64,000 nucleotides of DNA from Thermocatellispora tengchongensis (GCF_014202315.1 NZ_JACHGN010000023.1:1-64000), one strand, 5' to 3'. Numbered from the stretch's first letter, positions 43,262 through 53,165 are shown. Notes: generated by a model from the sequence alone, not told the origin. A program made the numbers and translations.

Positions 43262-43285
43262 GCGTGAACGAACGGCCGTTCACGC
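43262..43285. promoter_or_regulatory. Inverted repeat upstream of SDR/ABC genes
   Basis: GCGTGAACG and CGTTCACGC are perfect 9-bp arms around six bases. The site lies 99 bases before the SDR start and 209 bases before the divergent regulator start. It is a likely dimer-binding operator. The rest of 43054-43383 shows no gene. Confidence 0.6.
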
Positions 43286-43383
43286 GAGGACGGACCGCCC
43301 GGCCCGCGAGCCCGCGGCGCGACCCGGGCCGGCCGCGCCCGGACGGACGATCCACCATCGCAACGTCAAGGAGATTGCCCGCA

Positions 43384-44211
43384 ATGGCAGTCAAGGTATG
43401 CCTGGTCACCGGCGCCTCGTCCGGCATCGGCCACGCCACCGCGCTGGAGCTCCTGCGCGGCGGGCACATCGTGTACGGCGCCGCGCGCCGGGTGCACCGC
43501 ATGGCCGCCATCGGCCAGGCCGGGGGTCACGCCCTGGGCGTGGACGTGACCAAGGAGGAGGACCTCCAGCGGGCGGTCCGGACGATCCTGGACGAGCACG
43601 GGCGCATCGACGTGCTGGTGAACAACGCCGGAGCCGTCGTGCACGGCGCGGTCGAGGACACCCCGCTCGCGATGGCCCGCGAGGAGTTCGAGATCAACGT
43701 GTTCGCGCCGGCGCGGCTGGTGCAGCTCGTCCTGCCCCACATGCGGCGGCAGCGCTCAGGCACGATCGTGAACGTGTCGTCGGTGGGCGGCGAGATCGCC
43801 CTTCCGCTGGGCGCCTGGTACTACGCCTCCAAGCACGCGCTGGAGGCGTTCTCCGACACGCTGCGCATGGAGACCGCGCAGTTCGGCATCGACGTCGTCG
43901 TCATCCAGCCGGGCATCATCAGGACCGACTTCGAGGCCGAAACCCCCCGCCAATTGCGGGAAATTTCCGGACATGGGGCCTACCGCGAAATGGCCGAGGC
44001 CATGGCACGCGCCGCCGAGGCCCCCACCGGGCACCAGAGCGACCATGCCTCCGACCCGGGCGTCGTCGCGACGGCGATCCGGCAGGCGATCGAGGCGGAC
44101 CGGCCCGAGACCCGCTACGTCGTCGGCCGGCAGGCCGAAGCCCTCCTGAACCTCGGCAGGACCCTCTCCGACCGCGAGTTCGACGCGGTTGTGACCGGCC
44201 CGCTCACCTGA
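43384..44211 (+). CDS. SDR-family oxidoreductase
   Basis: This 275-residue enzyme has [17 protein letters not shown], the catalytic Ser in NVSSVGG and YYASK, plus the C-terminal substrate loop [17 protein letters not shown] after beta-2 suggests NADP (basic residue binding the phosphate). It belongs to the retinol-dehydrogenase-like classical SDRs. AAGGAG lies about 10 bases before the ATG. The ABC exporter pair follows 43 bases later, so they may be co-transcribed. Confidence 0.9.
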   Translation: MAVKVCLVTGASSGIGHATALELLRGGHIVYGAARRVHRMAAIGQAGGHALGVDVTKEEDLQRAVRTILDEHGRIDVLVNNAGAVVHGAVEDTPLAMAREEFEINVFAPARLVQLVLPHMRRQRSGTIVNVSSVGGEIALPLGAWYYASKHALEAFSDTLRMETAQFGIDVVVIQPGIIRTDFEAETPRQLREISGHGAYREMAEAMARAAEAPTGHQSDHASDPGVVATAIRQAIEADRPETRYVVGRQAEALLNLGRTLSDREFDAVVTGPLT

Positions 44212-44254
44212 CCGGCCCCCGGCCAGAACACATCACCCCCGATCGGAGACCCCC

Positions 44255-45148
44255 ATGACATCTGCCATAGCCGTTTCCGGGCTGGTCAAGACGTACGGGC
44301 CGGTACGCGCCCTCGACGGCCTCGACCTGACCGTGCGCCAGGGAGAGGTGCACGGCTTCCTCGGCCCGAACGGGGCGGGCAAGAGCACCACCATCCGCAT
44401 CCTCCTGGGCCTGATCCGGGCCACCTCGGGCAGCGCCCGGCTGCTGGGCGGCGACCCCTGGGCGGACGCCGTGGCGTTGCACCGGCGGCTGGCGTACGTG
44501 CCGGGCGACGTGGAGCTGTGGCCCAACCTGACCGGCGGCGAGGCGATCGACGTACTCGGCCGGTTGCGCGGCGGGCTCGACGCCAGGCGCAGGAACGAGC
44601 TGATCGAGCGGTTCGAGCTGGACCCGAAGAAGAAGGCGCGCACCTATTCCAAGGGCAACCGCCAGAAGGTGGCCCTCGTCTCCGCCTTCGCCGCCGACGT
44701 GGACCTGCTGATCCTGGACGAGCCCACGAGCGGGCTGGACCCGCTGATGGAGGCGGTCTTCCAGCAGGTCGTCGCCGAGGCCAAGGCGGCCGGCCACACC
44801 ATCCTGCTGTCCAGCCACATCCTCGCCCAGGTCGAGAACCTGGCCGACCGCGTCACCATCATCCGGTCGGGCCGCACCGTGGAGTCGGGCACGCTGGAGC
44901 GACTGCGGCACCTGACCCGCACCACGATCGTGGCCACCACCGCCGCCCCGGTCACCGGCCTGGACCGGCTGCCCGGCGTGCACGACCCGGCGGGCCACGG
45001 CGAAGGCGTGCGGTTCAGCGTGGACAGCGAGCATCTGGACGCCGCCGTCCGGCACCTGACCACGTTCGGCATCCGCTCGCTGATCAGCCATCCGCCCACG
45101 CTGGAGGAGCTCATGCTCCGGCACTACGGCGTCAAGGAGGCGGCATGA
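44255..45148 (+). CDS. ABC exporter ATPase
   Basis: This 297-residue ATPase has Walker [11 protein letters not shown] and Walker [14 protein letters not shown]. The signature is degenerate, YSKGNRQKV instead of LSGGQ, as in several actinobacterial drug/polyketide exporters. The switch region is [20 protein letters not shown]. The C-terminal ~80 residues form the usual accessory domain. It overlaps the membrane-protein gene by ATGA. Confidence 0.92.
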   Translation: MTSAIAVSGLVKTYGPVRALDGLDLTVRQGEVHGFLGPNGAGKSTTIRILLGLIRATSGSARLLGGDPWADAVALHRRLAYVPGDVELWPNLTGGEAIDVLGRLRGGLDARRRNELIERFELDPKKKARTYSKGNRQKVALVSAFAADVDLLILDEPTSGLDPLMEAVFQQVVAEAKAAGHTILLSSHILAQVENLADRVTIIRSGRTVESGTLERLRHLTRTTIVATTAAPVTGLDRLPGVHDPAGHGEGVRFSVDSEHLDAAVRHLTTFGIRSLISHPPTLEELMLRHYGVKEAA

Positions 45149-46767
45149 CCACGCTCGCCCCGGCACACGGCCGCACCGCGGCGCCCACGGCCGGCGGCCA
45201 CCTGACCGGCACCGCCGCCATGGTACGGCTGGCGCTGCGCCGCGACCGGATCAAGCTGCCCGTCTGGCTCATCGCCATCACCGTCATGGTCCCGCGCTTC
45301 TACTACGCGGCCGCCACCATCGTCGCCCCGACCCCGGAGACCAGGGCCGAAGCCGCGCAACTGATCAGGACGTCCTTCATGCGGGTGCTCGCCGGCCCCG
45401 TCTTCGGCGAGCGGGCCGTCACCTCGCAGAGCTACTTCCTGGCCGCCTACTGGGTCGAGTTCCTGCTCGCCGCCGCGCTGATGAACATCCTGCTCATCAC
45501 CCGGCACACCCGCGCCGAGGAGCAGACCGGCCGAGCCGAGCTGATCCGGGCCGCGGTCGTCGGCCGGCACGCCCAGCTCACCGCCGCCCTGATCGTCTCC
45601 GGGATCGGCAACGCCGCGCTCGCCGTCCTCACCGCCGCCGCGGCGATCAGCATCGGGTTCCCGGCGGGGAGCGCGCTGCTGTTCGGCGCCTCTCTCGCCG
45701 CGTCCGGGCTGGTCTTCGCCGCGATCACGGCGGTCACCGTGCAGATCACCGAGCAGCCCAGAGGGGCCACTGGGATGGCGGGCGCGGTGCTCTTCACCGC
45801 GTGGATCGTCCGCGGCGCCGGAGCGCTGCAGAGCCAGGAGGGCGGACCGGTGTTCTGGCTGTCGCCCATCGGCTGGTCCCAGCAGACCCGGGTACTGGCC
45901 GGTGACCGCTGGTGGCCGCTCGGTGTGTCCGTGCTGCTCGCCGGGCTCCTGATCGCCGGCGCCTACCGCCTGGCCGGCCGCCGGGATCTCGGCGCCGCCC
46001 TGATCGCCGCGCGTCCCGGCCGGGCCGCGGCGCCGTCGTGGCTGCGCTCGCCGTTCACCCTGGCATGGAGGCTGCAGCAGCCGGCCATCGGCTGGTGGGC
46101 GGCGGCGTTCCTCGCCGCCGGTCTCGCGCTGGGCGGCCTCACCGGCGGCATGGCGACCACCGACCTGGCCGTCTTCTCCGCCGGAGCGGACACCGGGCGG
46201 GCCTGGATCAGCCTCATGGTGTTCTCAGGATCCCTCTACACCGGCGTCTTCGCGCTCCTGTCGGTCGTCCGGCTGCGTACCGAGGAGGTTCGCGGCCTGG
46301 CCGGACCCGTGCTCGCCGGGCCGACCGGCCGATCGGCGTGGTTCGCCTCGTCCCTGACGGTCTCCGCGCTCGGGACGGTCGTCCTGCTGGCGGCCTACGG
46401 CGCCGGGCTCGGCGCCGGCGCCGCCGTCTCGACCGGCGAGCCCGCTCTCGCGGCGGAGATCATCACGGCGAGCCTGCTCCGGCTTCCGGAGGTGCTGGTG
46501 CTGCTCGCCATCCCCGCCGCGCTCTTCGGGCTCGCCCCGCGCGCCATGGCCGCGGCCTGGGTCGTGTTCCTCTACAGCGCGCTCGTGCAGGTCTTCGGGC
46601 CGTACGCGGGCGTACCGGAATGGCTGGCCAACACCTCCGTCCTGTCCCACCTGCCCTGGCACCCCCTGGGCACGTTCACCCCGGTGGCCACGGTCGTGCT
46701 GACGGTGCTCGCCGCCCTGCTGACCCTCCTCGGCCTGTACGGCCTGCGCCGCCGCGACCTGGCGTGA
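45145..46767 (+). CDS. ABC exporter membrane protein
   Basis: This 540-residue protein has about twelve predicted helices in two similar halves, like the tetronasin/polyketide antibiotic exporter permeases. Start ATG at 45145 overlaps the ATPase stop. Examples of helices are [20 protein letters not shown] and [20 protein letters not shown]. The substrate is unknown; resistance or export of a small hydrophobic compound is typical. Confidence 0.88.
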   Translation: MTTLAPAHGRTAAPTAGGHLTGTAAMVRLALRRDRIKLPVWLIAITVMVPRFYYAAATIVAPTPETRAEAAQLIRTSFMRVLAGPVFGERAVTSQSYFLAAYWVEFLLAAALMNILLITRHTRAEEQTGRAELIRAAVVGRHAQLTAALIVSGIGNAALAVLTAAAAISIGFPAGSALLFGASLAASGLVFAAITAVTVQITEQPRGATGMAGAVLFTAWIVRGAGALQSQEGGPVFWLSPIGWSQQTRVLAGDRWWPLGVSVLLAGLLIAGAYRLAGRRDLGAALIAARPGRAAAPSWLRSPFTLAWRLQQPAIGWWAAAFLAAGLALGGLTGGMATTDLAVFSAGADTGRAWISLMVFSGSLYTGVFALLSVVRLRTEEVRGLAGPVLAGPTGRSAWFASSLTVSALGTVVLLAAYGAGLGAGAAVSTGEPALAAEIITASLLRLPEVLVLLAIPAALFGLAPRAMAAAWVVFLYSALVQVFGPYAGVPEWLANTSVLSHLPWHPLGTFTPVATVVLTVLAALLTLLGLYGLRRRDLA

Positions 46768-46779
46768 GATCAAGGCGCG

Positions 46780-47808
46780 TCAGCGCCGCCGCAGCTTCGC
46801 GAGCATCAGGGTCGGGTCGTTCCCGGCCAGGTTGGCGCCGTTGGTCACATAGACCCGATTCCCTCGGACGGCGACGGCCGTGGTCCCCTGCATGCCGTCC
46901 TCGGCGTCCAGCAGGGTCTCCTGGGCGCCGTCCGCGCCCACCCGTACGAGCTTGCTGCTCTGGTTGATCGCGGCGAGGATCTCGGTGCCCCGGCCGGTGA
47001 AGTCGAAGTCGTCGATGCCCTCCAGCCCCGTCGCCCGGACCTCGGCGCGGCCGGAGCCGCCGTCCCTGGTCACCGGGATGCGGACGATGGTGCCGCGGTC
47101 GGAGTTGCTCGCCCACACCGCGCCGTCGCGGATCTTCATGCCGTTGGCGCCGAAGAAGCCACTGGGCGCCAGGGCCGGGTCCGCCGACCACACCGAGGCC
47201 GCGCCGCCGCGCAGCGGGGCCTGCCAGATACGCCCGCCGGTGGAGTCGGTGACCAGGAAGCGGCCCCGCTTGCCGTCGATGACCAGCGCGTTCGGCATGG
47301 TGTCGGCAGGCAGCGGCACGACGAGCCGGGGCCCACCGGAGCGACGAACCTGCCAGATCCCGGTCAGCCCGCCCTGCCCGGAGGAGTAGAGGAAGTACAG
47401 GGCGCCATCGTCCGACCGGGCGACCCCGGTCACCACAGGGGTCCCGATGACCGGTGTGGTTCCGCCGCCTCCCGGAGGCAGCGGCATGGTGACGAGCACC
47501 TGGACGGCCCCGTCCCGCGTGACCCGCACCACCTGGCGGGCGGGGATCATGCCGATGACCACGCCGCCCCCGGGCTCCAGGGCGATGCTCTCGGCGACCT
47601 GGCCCGCGGCCCGGTCGAAGTGGACGAGGACGCGCACGTCGCCCAGGCGGGTGCCGCCACCGTGGCCGGGATGCGCCGGGGCGGTGGCCAGGACCCCGGC
47701 CAGGGCCGGGGCCGGGGCCGCGAGGGCCGCCGGGGCCGCGGCGAGCAGGGCGGCGAGGCCGAGCGCGGCGGCGCGCCGCCGCAGCCCGGTGGGTCGGTGG
47801 AAGGACAT
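46780..47808 (-). CDS. Secreted ScyD/ScyE-like beta-propeller protein
   Basis: This 342-residue protein has AAGGAAG before its ATG, a signal peptide (~1-38; RRRAAALGLAALLAAAPAAL) and a six-bladed NHL/SMP-30-like propeller (GVVIGMIPARQVVRVTRDGA, GIDDFDFTGRGTEILAAINQ). The ScyD/ScyE family is named after cyanobacterial scytonemin genes, but actinobacterial members are uncharacterised. It is divergent from a TetR gene with three operators in between, so that regulator probably controls it. Confidence 0.85.
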   Translation of the reverse strand: MSFHRPTGLRRRAAALGLAALLAAAPAALAAPAPALAGVLATAPAHPGHGGGTRLGDVRVLVHFDRAAGQVAESIALEPGGGVVIGMIPARQVVRVTRDGAVQVLVTMPLPPGGGGTTPVIGTPVVTGVARSDDGALYFLYSSGQGGLTGIWQVRRSGGPRLVVPLPADTMPNALVIDGKRGRFLVTDSTGGRIWQAPLRGGAASVWSADPALAPSGFFGANGMKIRDGAVWASNSDRGTIVRIPVTRDGGSGRAEVRATGLEGIDDFDFTGRGTEILAAINQSSKLVRVGADGAQETLLDAEDGMQGTTAVAVRGNRVYVTNGANLAGNDPTLMLAKLRRR

Positions 47809-47932
47809 GGTCTTCCTTTCGGTCGTGCGGGCTGGAGAGGGTGTGCTCCTACTGCCGGGACGGGTGCGGCACCTGCTCGGCGGCCGGTTCGAGGGACCGT
47901 ACGCGTCCTCCGACCGCCCCTCGCCGCCGCGG

Positions 47933-48009
47933 ACTGTATCGCGCAGTACAGAGGGTCTGCCGCCAGACTGTATCAGCAAGTACAGAAAGTCTGTACTATG
48001 GGATACAGA
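47933..48009. promoter_or_regulatory. Three 20-bp TetR-type operators
   Basis: ACTGTATC-4-AGTACAGA occurs at 47933-47952 and 47967-47986 in the same orientation, 34 bp apart. A third copy in the opposite orientation, TCTGTACT-4-GATACAGA, is at 47990-48009, ending just before the GGAGGAG ribosome site of the TetR gene. The sites lie between the divergent propeller and TetR genes and should control both. The remaining bases of 47809-48025 show nothing else. Confidence 0.85.
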
Positions 48010-48025
48010 ACACGGAGGAGGCTGC

Positions 48026-48640
48026 ATGGGGCACACACCGGCCACCGCGCGGGGTCGCGCGACCCGAGAGCGCATCCTCGATGCGGCGGCAGACCTCATC
48101 CAGCGGCGCGGCGTCGCGGCGGTGACGCTGGACGACGTCGAACGCGCCGCGGGGGTCGGCCGCAGCCAGCTCTACCACTACTTCGACGACCGCGACGATC
48201 TCATCCGCTCCGTGGTCCATTCCACCGTGGACAAGGTGCTGGCCGCGCAGGAACCGCTGCTCCTGGAGGTCGACTCACTGGCCGGCATCGACCGCTGGTT
48301 CGACGCGATCGTGGCCAACGGGACGCGGCAGGACGCGGTGGGCGGCTGCGCGATCGGTTCCCTGGCCAGCCAGCTCAGCGGCCGGGACGACCTCACAAGA
48401 CAGGCGTTCGTGGACGCCTTCGCACGCTGGGAGGCCCCCCTCATCGCGGGCCTGCGCCGGATGCAGGAGTCGGGCGAGCTGCGCCCGGACGCCGACGTGA
48501 CGGAACTGGCCGACCTCACCATGGCCGCGATCCAGGGCGGCCTCCTGCTGGCCCAGGTCCGCCGTTCACCGGACCAGCTCCGTCTCGCCCTGCGCGGCGC
48601 ACGGGCGGCACTGGAGGACGCGCTCACCCCCCAGCCCTGA
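48026..48640 (+). CDS. TetR-family repressor
   Basis: This 204-residue protein has an N-terminal HTH (TRERILDAAADLIQRRGVAA, VERAAGVGRSQLYHYFDD) and a helical ligand domain close to the TetR_C_33-like group (CAIGSLASQLSG; ALIAGLRRMQESGELRP). GGAGGAG precedes its ATG. Three 20-bp sites overlap its promoter, so strong autorepression is likely, with shared control of the divergent propeller gene. Confidence 0.93.
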   Translation: MGHTPATARGRATRERILDAAADLIQRRGVAAVTLDDVERAAGVGRSQLYHYFDDRDDLIRSVVHSTVDKVLAAQEPLLLEVDSLAGIDRWFDAIVANGTRQDAVGGCAIGSLASQLSGRDDLTRQAFVDAFARWEAPLIAGLRRMQESGELRPDADVTELADLTMAAIQGGLLLAQVRRSPDQLRLALRGARAALEDALTPQP

Positions 48641-48710
48641 ACGCGATCCGCCTGCCGGGTCTCGCCGAGCTCGGTGACGACCCGAGCTCGGCCGCGACGG
48701 AGACACCATC

Positions 48711-48851
48711 TGCGTGCGCCTGATCCGTACGCTCTCGGCCCGCGGCGTTCTCTTCGGCACCGTCGAGACCGCGTTGCTGGCCGCCCTCATGGCCGCGACC
48801 GACCCCGGCGCCCTCTACCGCCCCAGCGGCCTGCCCGTCGCGACCACCTGA
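48711..48851 (+). other. Unidentified 47-codon fragment without a start
   Basis: One frame reads CVRLIRTLSARGVLFGTVET, continues ALLAALMAATDPGALYR and ends at TGA (48849-48851). Composition is more protein-like than the surrounding GC-rich frames, but there is no start or ribosome site and no family was recognised. It may be the C-terminal end of a deleted gene. The rest of 48641-48869 shows nothing. Confidence 0.25.
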
Positions 48852-48869
48852 CCGACGCCGAGGCCCTCA

Positions 48870-50048
48870 TCACCCGGGGGCCGGCACGGACGACGTGGCC
48901 GGGATGACCGAGGTCGTCATCCCGGCCAGGGTGAGCTTGAGCGTCGGCGCGATGGTGCCGCCGAAGGCGGCTCGTGCCCGCGCCGGTTCCGCGTGCCGGA
49001 GATCCCGGCCGGAGGGCGATCGGTAGTTGGCGAAGCTGACCACGTCCAGGTCGGGGAGCACCAGCCAGGCGTAGGCCTGATCCGGTTCGGCGGCGGGGTT
49101 CTGGATCACGAGTCCGGACCCGTTCAGCGGCTCGTACGGCCCGGCCAGGCTGGGCGCGGCGAAGCCGTAGAGCCCGGTGGGCGCGAGGCCGGCCGGATGG
49201 AAGGTGTGACGCTGGGTGCAGAAGAAGAGGTAGTACCACCCGTGGTGGACGACGATGTGCGGGCGTTCCAGCTCGTGGTTGACGCCCTCGGCCACGAGGA
49301 GAGGCGGGAGGAGCGACCAGGCGCCGCCGCGTGTCTCGGCCAGGGCGACGGCGCCGCTGAAGCCGTCGTCCCCTGCGACGGACGCGGCGATGAGCAGGTA
49401 CTCGCGCCCGTCGGCCGGGTCGCGGAACCAGCCCGGATCGCGGAATGCCGCAATGCGTCCGGGCGCGCCGACGAGCTCATCCGCCGGCAGGTACACGCGG
49501 CCGTCGGAGCGGAGGATCTCCCGATGCCCGGCGCGGTGGTCCAGCAGAATCCGGCCACCGCCGGCGATCAGGGCGGGGCGCGTCTCGACGACAGTCTGTC
49601 CGAACGTCGGGCGTGCTTCACCGCGCCGGCCGGCGGCCGTGTAGAACACCGACACCGTGCCGTCGGACCGGCGGACCGCCGATCCCGACCACTCGCGGCT
49701 GCCGGGTGAGGCGCCGTCGGCGAACGCGGGGCCCAGGTCCGTCCACCGGCCGCCGCCCTTGGCGAGCAGGCGGATGCGGGCGAGGTCGTGGCGCTCCTCG
49801 GGGTGGCCGAGAGCAGGGGCCGACAGCCCCATCCACAGCTCCTGACCGCTGATCAGGCAGGTCGAGCCGTCCTCCTCCTGGACCGGCCACACGTCCCACA
49901 GGTCGTGGTCCGGCAGGACCCGGGGTGCGTCCGCCGGGCCGATGACGGGCGCGGTGGTCGTGGCGGCTTCGGTCAGCAGGCCGAGGTGCCGGCGTGTCCA
50001 GCGCGCCGGCCGGGGCCATGCGCGCGATTCGTCCCGTGGTGCGCTCAT
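48870..50048 (-). CDS. GH68-like beta-fructofuranosidase/levansucrase, cytoplasmic
   Basis: This 392-residue protein lacks a signal peptide. Family GH68 motifs are present in order: nucleophile Asp52 in HDLWDVWPVQ, SREWSGSAVRR (~118-127), the transition-state Asp204 in AFRDPGWF, and acid/base Glu261 in NHELERPHIVV. GH68 enzymes cleave sucrose or fructans, most being secreted levansucrases. A cytoplasmic copy after an importer argues for hydrolysis of imported sucrose or fructo-oligosaccharides rather than polymer synthesis. It starts 5 bases after the permease stop, as last gene of the operon. Confidence 0.88.
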   Translation of the reverse strand: MSAPRDESRAWPRPARWTRRHLGLLTEAATTTAPVIGPADAPRVLPDHDLWDVWPVQEEDGSTCLISGQELWMGLSAPALGHPEERHDLARIRLLAKGGGRWTDLGPAFADGASPGSREWSGSAVRRSDGTVSVFYTAAGRRGEARPTFGQTVVETRPALIAGGGRILLDHRAGHREILRSDGRVYLPADELVGAPGRIAAFRDPGWFRDPADGREYLLIAASVAGDDGFSGAVALAETRGGAWSLLPPLLVAEGVNHELERPHIVVHHGWYYLFFCTQRHTFHPAGLAPTGLYGFAAPSLAGPYEPLNGSGLVIQNPAAEPDQAYAWLVLPDLDVVSFANYRSPSGRDLRHAEPARARAAFGGTIAPTLKLTLAGMTTSVIPATSSVPAPG

Positions 50049-50053
50049 CGCCG

Positions 50054-50878
50054 TCAGCCCTTCACGGAGCCCTGGAGCAGGGCCGTGACGAAGCGCCGCT
50101 GGAAGATGAGGAAGATCACCAGCGTGGGGGTCAGGATCAGCAGCGACCCGGCGCACAACAGCGGGATGTCGGTCCCCCACTGGCCCTGGAAGGCGCCCAG
50201 GGCGCCGGACATGGTGCGTTTGACGGGGTCGTCCACCAGGACGATCGCCAGCAGGAACTGGTTCCAGGTCCACAGGAACAGCAGGATGCCCAGCGAGGAG
50301 ATCGCCGGCATGGCCAGGGGGACGTGGATGCGCCGGAAGAGCTGCCACACGTTCGCGCCGTCGATCCGCGCGCTTTCGGACAGCTCCCCGGGCATGTTGA
50401 CGAAGTGCGCGCGCATCCAGAAGACCGAGAACGGCATGAACAGGCCGATGAGCGGCAGGATGATCGCCCAGCGGGTGTTCAGCAGCCCCATGTCGCGGAT
50501 CTGGTAGTACAGCGGCGTGATGACGCCCTCGAACGGAAGGGTCAGGCCGAGCACGAACAGCAGGAAGACCAGGCGGCTGCCGGCCATGCGCAGGTGGCCG
50601 AGGGCGAAGCCGGCCATCGTGCCCAGCAGGATCGAGATCGGCACCACACCCAGCACGATCAGCACGCTCGACTTCAGCAGCTCGCTCATGTTCGCGGCCT
50701 GGAAGGCGGTGACGAAGTTGCCCCATTGGGGATCGCTCGGCCAGGCCAGCCCGACCGGGTAGGTGCCCGAGGGATGCAGGGCGGTGACGAACAAGCTGAG
50801 GAACGGCAGGATGGTGACCGCCATCAGCAGGACGAGCAGCAGCCGTCCGGTCCATGCCTCCCGCCGCGCGATGATCAT
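50054..50878 (-). CDS. Sugar ABC permease (MalG type), GH68 operon
   Basis: This 274-residue membrane protein has EAA loop ELSESARIDGANVWQLFRRI and ends TALLQGSVKG. The ATG overlaps the upstream permease stop (ATGA). It forms the channel with the 50875-51801 product and passes substrate toward the GH68 enzyme encoded next. Confidence 0.92.
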   Translation of the reverse strand: MIIARREAWTGRLLLVLLMAVTILPFLSLFVTALHPSGTYPVGLAWPSDPQWGNFVTAFQAANMSELLKSSVLIVLGVVPISILLGTMAGFALGHLRMAGSRLVFLLFVLGLTLPFEGVITPLYYQIRDMGLLNTRWAIILPLIGLFMPFSVFWMRAHFVNMPGELSESARIDGANVWQLFRRIHVPLAMPAISSLGILLFLWTWNQFLLAIVLVDDPVKRTMSGALGAFQGQWGTDIPLLCAGSLLILTPTLVIFLIFQRRFVTALLQGSVKG

Positions 50879-51801
50879 TGGTCGGTGTCCTTGGTGAGCC
50901 GTTGGATGGGAAGGGCGATGGCGATCACGAGCACCATGAGCACCATGGCCAGGGCCGAGGCCATGCCCACCTCGCGTTCGGAGAAGGCCAGGTAGTAGAT
51001 CTGCAGGCCGGGCACCATGGTGGCGTTGCCCGGACCGCCCTGGGTGGAGATGTAGACGATGTCGAAGCTCGCCAGGGCCGCTATCACGGTCACGGTGACG
51101 CAGACGCCGATCTCCTGCCGCAGGCTGGGGACGGTGATGGAGACGAACTCCCGCCACGCCCCGGCGCCGTCCAGCCGGGCGGCCTCGTACAGCGCCGGAT
51201 CGATCTTGCTCATGCCGGCCAGGAGCAGGATCGTGCACAGGCCGAGGAGCACCCACGCGCCGATCATCCCGACCGCCGGCAGCGCGGTGGAGAGGTCGCC
51301 CAGCCAGGCCCGGGTCACCCCGCCGAGTCCCACAAGCGAGAGCAACTGATTGACCACCCCGGTGGACGACAGCAGCCAGCTCCACGCGATGCCGGCGGCG
51401 ACGAGCGGGATGACCTGCGGCAGGAACAGCACCGTGCGCGCGACCAGGGCGAGCCGGCTCTGGGCGATGCGCCGGATCGTCGCGGCGATCGTCAGGCCCA
51501 GCACGACCGGGATCACGCTGAAGAACACGATCAGCTTGAAGGCGTTCACCAGCGAGTCGAACAGGTCCGGGTCGGTGAAGACCTTGGCGTAGTTGGCCAG
51601 TCCCACCCAGGTGGACGGGCCGATGCCGTCCCACCGGTACAGCGAGTACTGGGCCGTCAGAGCGATGGGGCGCAGGACGAAGACGGCGTAGAAGGCGAAC
51701 GCCGGGATCACGAACAGCCAGCCGGCCCATCCACGCGCGCTCCGCGCCTTCGCCACGGCCGCCGGCCTCGGCGGGGACTGGCCGGGAACGGGCCGCGTCA
51801 T
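50875..51801 (-). CDS. Sugar ABC permease (MalF type), GH68 operon
   Basis: This 308-residue membrane protein has a Pro/Ala-rich N-terminus and a first helix at GWLFVIPAFAFYAVFVLRPI. The EAA loop is ALYEAARLDGAGAWREFVSI. It begins two bases after the binding-protein stop. Confidence 0.92.
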   Translation of the reverse strand: MTRPVPGQSPPRPAAVAKARSARGWAGWLFVIPAFAFYAVFVLRPIALTAQYSLYRWDGIGPSTWVGLANYAKVFTDPDLFDSLVNAFKLIVFFSVIPVVLGLTIAATIRRIAQSRLALVARTVLFLPQVIPLVAAGIAWSWLLSSTGVVNQLLSLVGLGGVTRAWLGDLSTALPAVGMIGAWVLLGLCTILLLAGMSKIDPALYEAARLDGAGAWREFVSITVPSLRQEIGVCVTVTVIAALASFDIVYISTQGGPGNATMVPGLQIYYLAFSEREVGMASALAMVLMVLVIAIALPIQRLTKDTDQ

Positions 51802-51803
51802 GC

Positions 51804-53165
51804 TCAGTTCCCTTCGAGCTGGCTCGTGTAGTCGGCCTGGACCGCCTTGAGCAGCCCTTGCGGCGTCTGCTGCCCGGCCACCAGCTTCTGCAGGTTGGGG
51901 GTCCAGCTCTTGGCGTAGATGGCGCCGGTGGCGTTGGCGATGAAGTCCATCGCGCCGTTGTCCTTGGCGATGTCCGCCCCGGCGGCCAGGGTGCCCGCGG
52001 TGACCGTGTCCGCGGCCACGTCCGGCATGTACGCGTCGGCCGGGCCCATCGGATGCGACCCGCCGACCTCGACGGTGATCTCGCGTGCCTTCCTGTCGGT
52101 CGCCACCCAGTTGAGGAAGAAGGCCGCGCAGTCGGCGTTCTTGGCGTTCGCGCCGATCCCGAAGGTGAGGGGGGCCGACATGGTGGCCCGCTTGCCGCCC
52201 TTCTGCGCGGGCGGCATCAGCAGGAAGCCCACGTCGCCCGGCATCTGCTTGTCGAGGTTGCCCGACTCCCAGTCGCCGTTGAACATGAACAGGCCCTGGC
52301 CGTCGATGAAGCGGCTCATCATGGTGGCGTAGTCGACGGCGTTGACGTCCTTTTGAAAGTATCCTGCCTTGACCCACCGCTCCAGGTGCTGGGCGGCCCG
52401 CAGGTTGGACGGGGTGTCGATCGTGGCCCCCGGCTTCTGGAAGATCCAGTCGTTGATCGGCCCGGGCGGGCCGTAGGAGGCCATGAGACTTTGCAGCGGG
52501 AACGCCAGGCCGCCGGTGGCTCCGCCGTTGAACTGCACGATGGGCGTGATGCCCGCGTCCTTGGCCTTGGCCAGCGCCGCGTCGAACTCCTCCAGCGTGG
52601 CGGGTGGCGTGGACATCCCGATCCGGGCGGCGAGCTTCTTGTTGTAGAAGACGCCGGTCATGCTGAAGTTGAGCCCCATCGCGTACAGGGAGCCCTGGCC
52701 GCGCGGTCGCCCGCCGGGCCCGAGGCGCAGTTGCTCAAGCTGCGAGGCCGGCCACTTGTCCCAGCCGAATGCCTGCGCGTAGCCGTCCAGGTTCTTCAGC
52801 AGGTTGTCCTTGACCAGTTCGGAGACCTGGGGCAGGCGCATCAGGTCGGGCGGGTTGTCCGCCAGGACGCGGGGCGCGTTCTGCGTGATCACCGCGAACT
52901 GGTCCTCCCGGATGTTCCAGGTGACGTTGGGGTGCTGCTTGGAGAACTCGGTGGTCAGGGCCTTGGGCAGCGGGAAGCCGGTCTCGAAGTAGCCGTTGAG
53001 CGCGACCGGCGCCGTGCCGCACGTGGGCGTCCCGGACAGGGGCGCGCTGGCGGAGGCCGCGGGTTGCGGGCTGTTGCTGCCGGGAGCCCCGCAGGCGGCG
53101 GCCAATGCCCCGACGGCGACCACGAGCGCTGCGGTGGACCTGCCGGGGCGAACGCGACGAGCCAT
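51804..53165 (-). CDS. Sugar-binding lipoprotein, GH68 operon
   Basis: This 453-residue protein has a basic n-region (MARRVRPGRS), hydrophobic core and lipobox LAAAC (Cys25). The body is solute-binding family 1 (GLNFSMTGVFYNKKLAARIG, GQGLFMFNGDWESGNLDKQM). It is first in the operon with two permeases and a GH68 enzyme, so the ligand is probably sucrose or a fructo-oligosaccharide. A LacI gene is divergent and a candidate operator lies 49-71 bases upstream. Confidence 0.92.
   Translation of the reverse strand: MARRVRPGRSTAALVVAVGALAAACGAPGSNSPQPAASASAPLSGTPTCGTAPVALNGYFETGFPLPKALTTEFSKQHPNVTWNIREDQFAVITQNAPRVLADNPPDLMRLPQVSELVKDNLLKNLDGYAQAFGWDKWPASQLEQLRLGPGGRPRGQGSLYAMGLNFSMTGVFYNKKLAARIGMSTPPATLEEFDAALAKAKDAGITPIVQFNGGATGGLAFPLQSLMASYGPPGPINDWIFQKPGATIDTPSNLRAAQHLERWVKAGYFQKDVNAVDYATMMSRFIDGQGLFMFNGDWESGNLDKQMPGDVGFLLMPPAQKGGKRATMSAPLTFGIGANAKNADCAAFFLNWVATDRKAREITVEVGGSHPMGPADAYMPDVAADTVTAGTLAAGADIAKDNGAMDFIANATGAIYAKSWTPNLQKLVAGQQTPQGLLKAVQADYTSQLEGN

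Noticed and set aside
43264..43383. Extended 5' start of the SDR at 43264
   Set aside because: The extension is Arg/Pro-rich and overlaps the inverted repeat; the Rossmann start [16 protein letters not shown] at 43384 is normal for the family.
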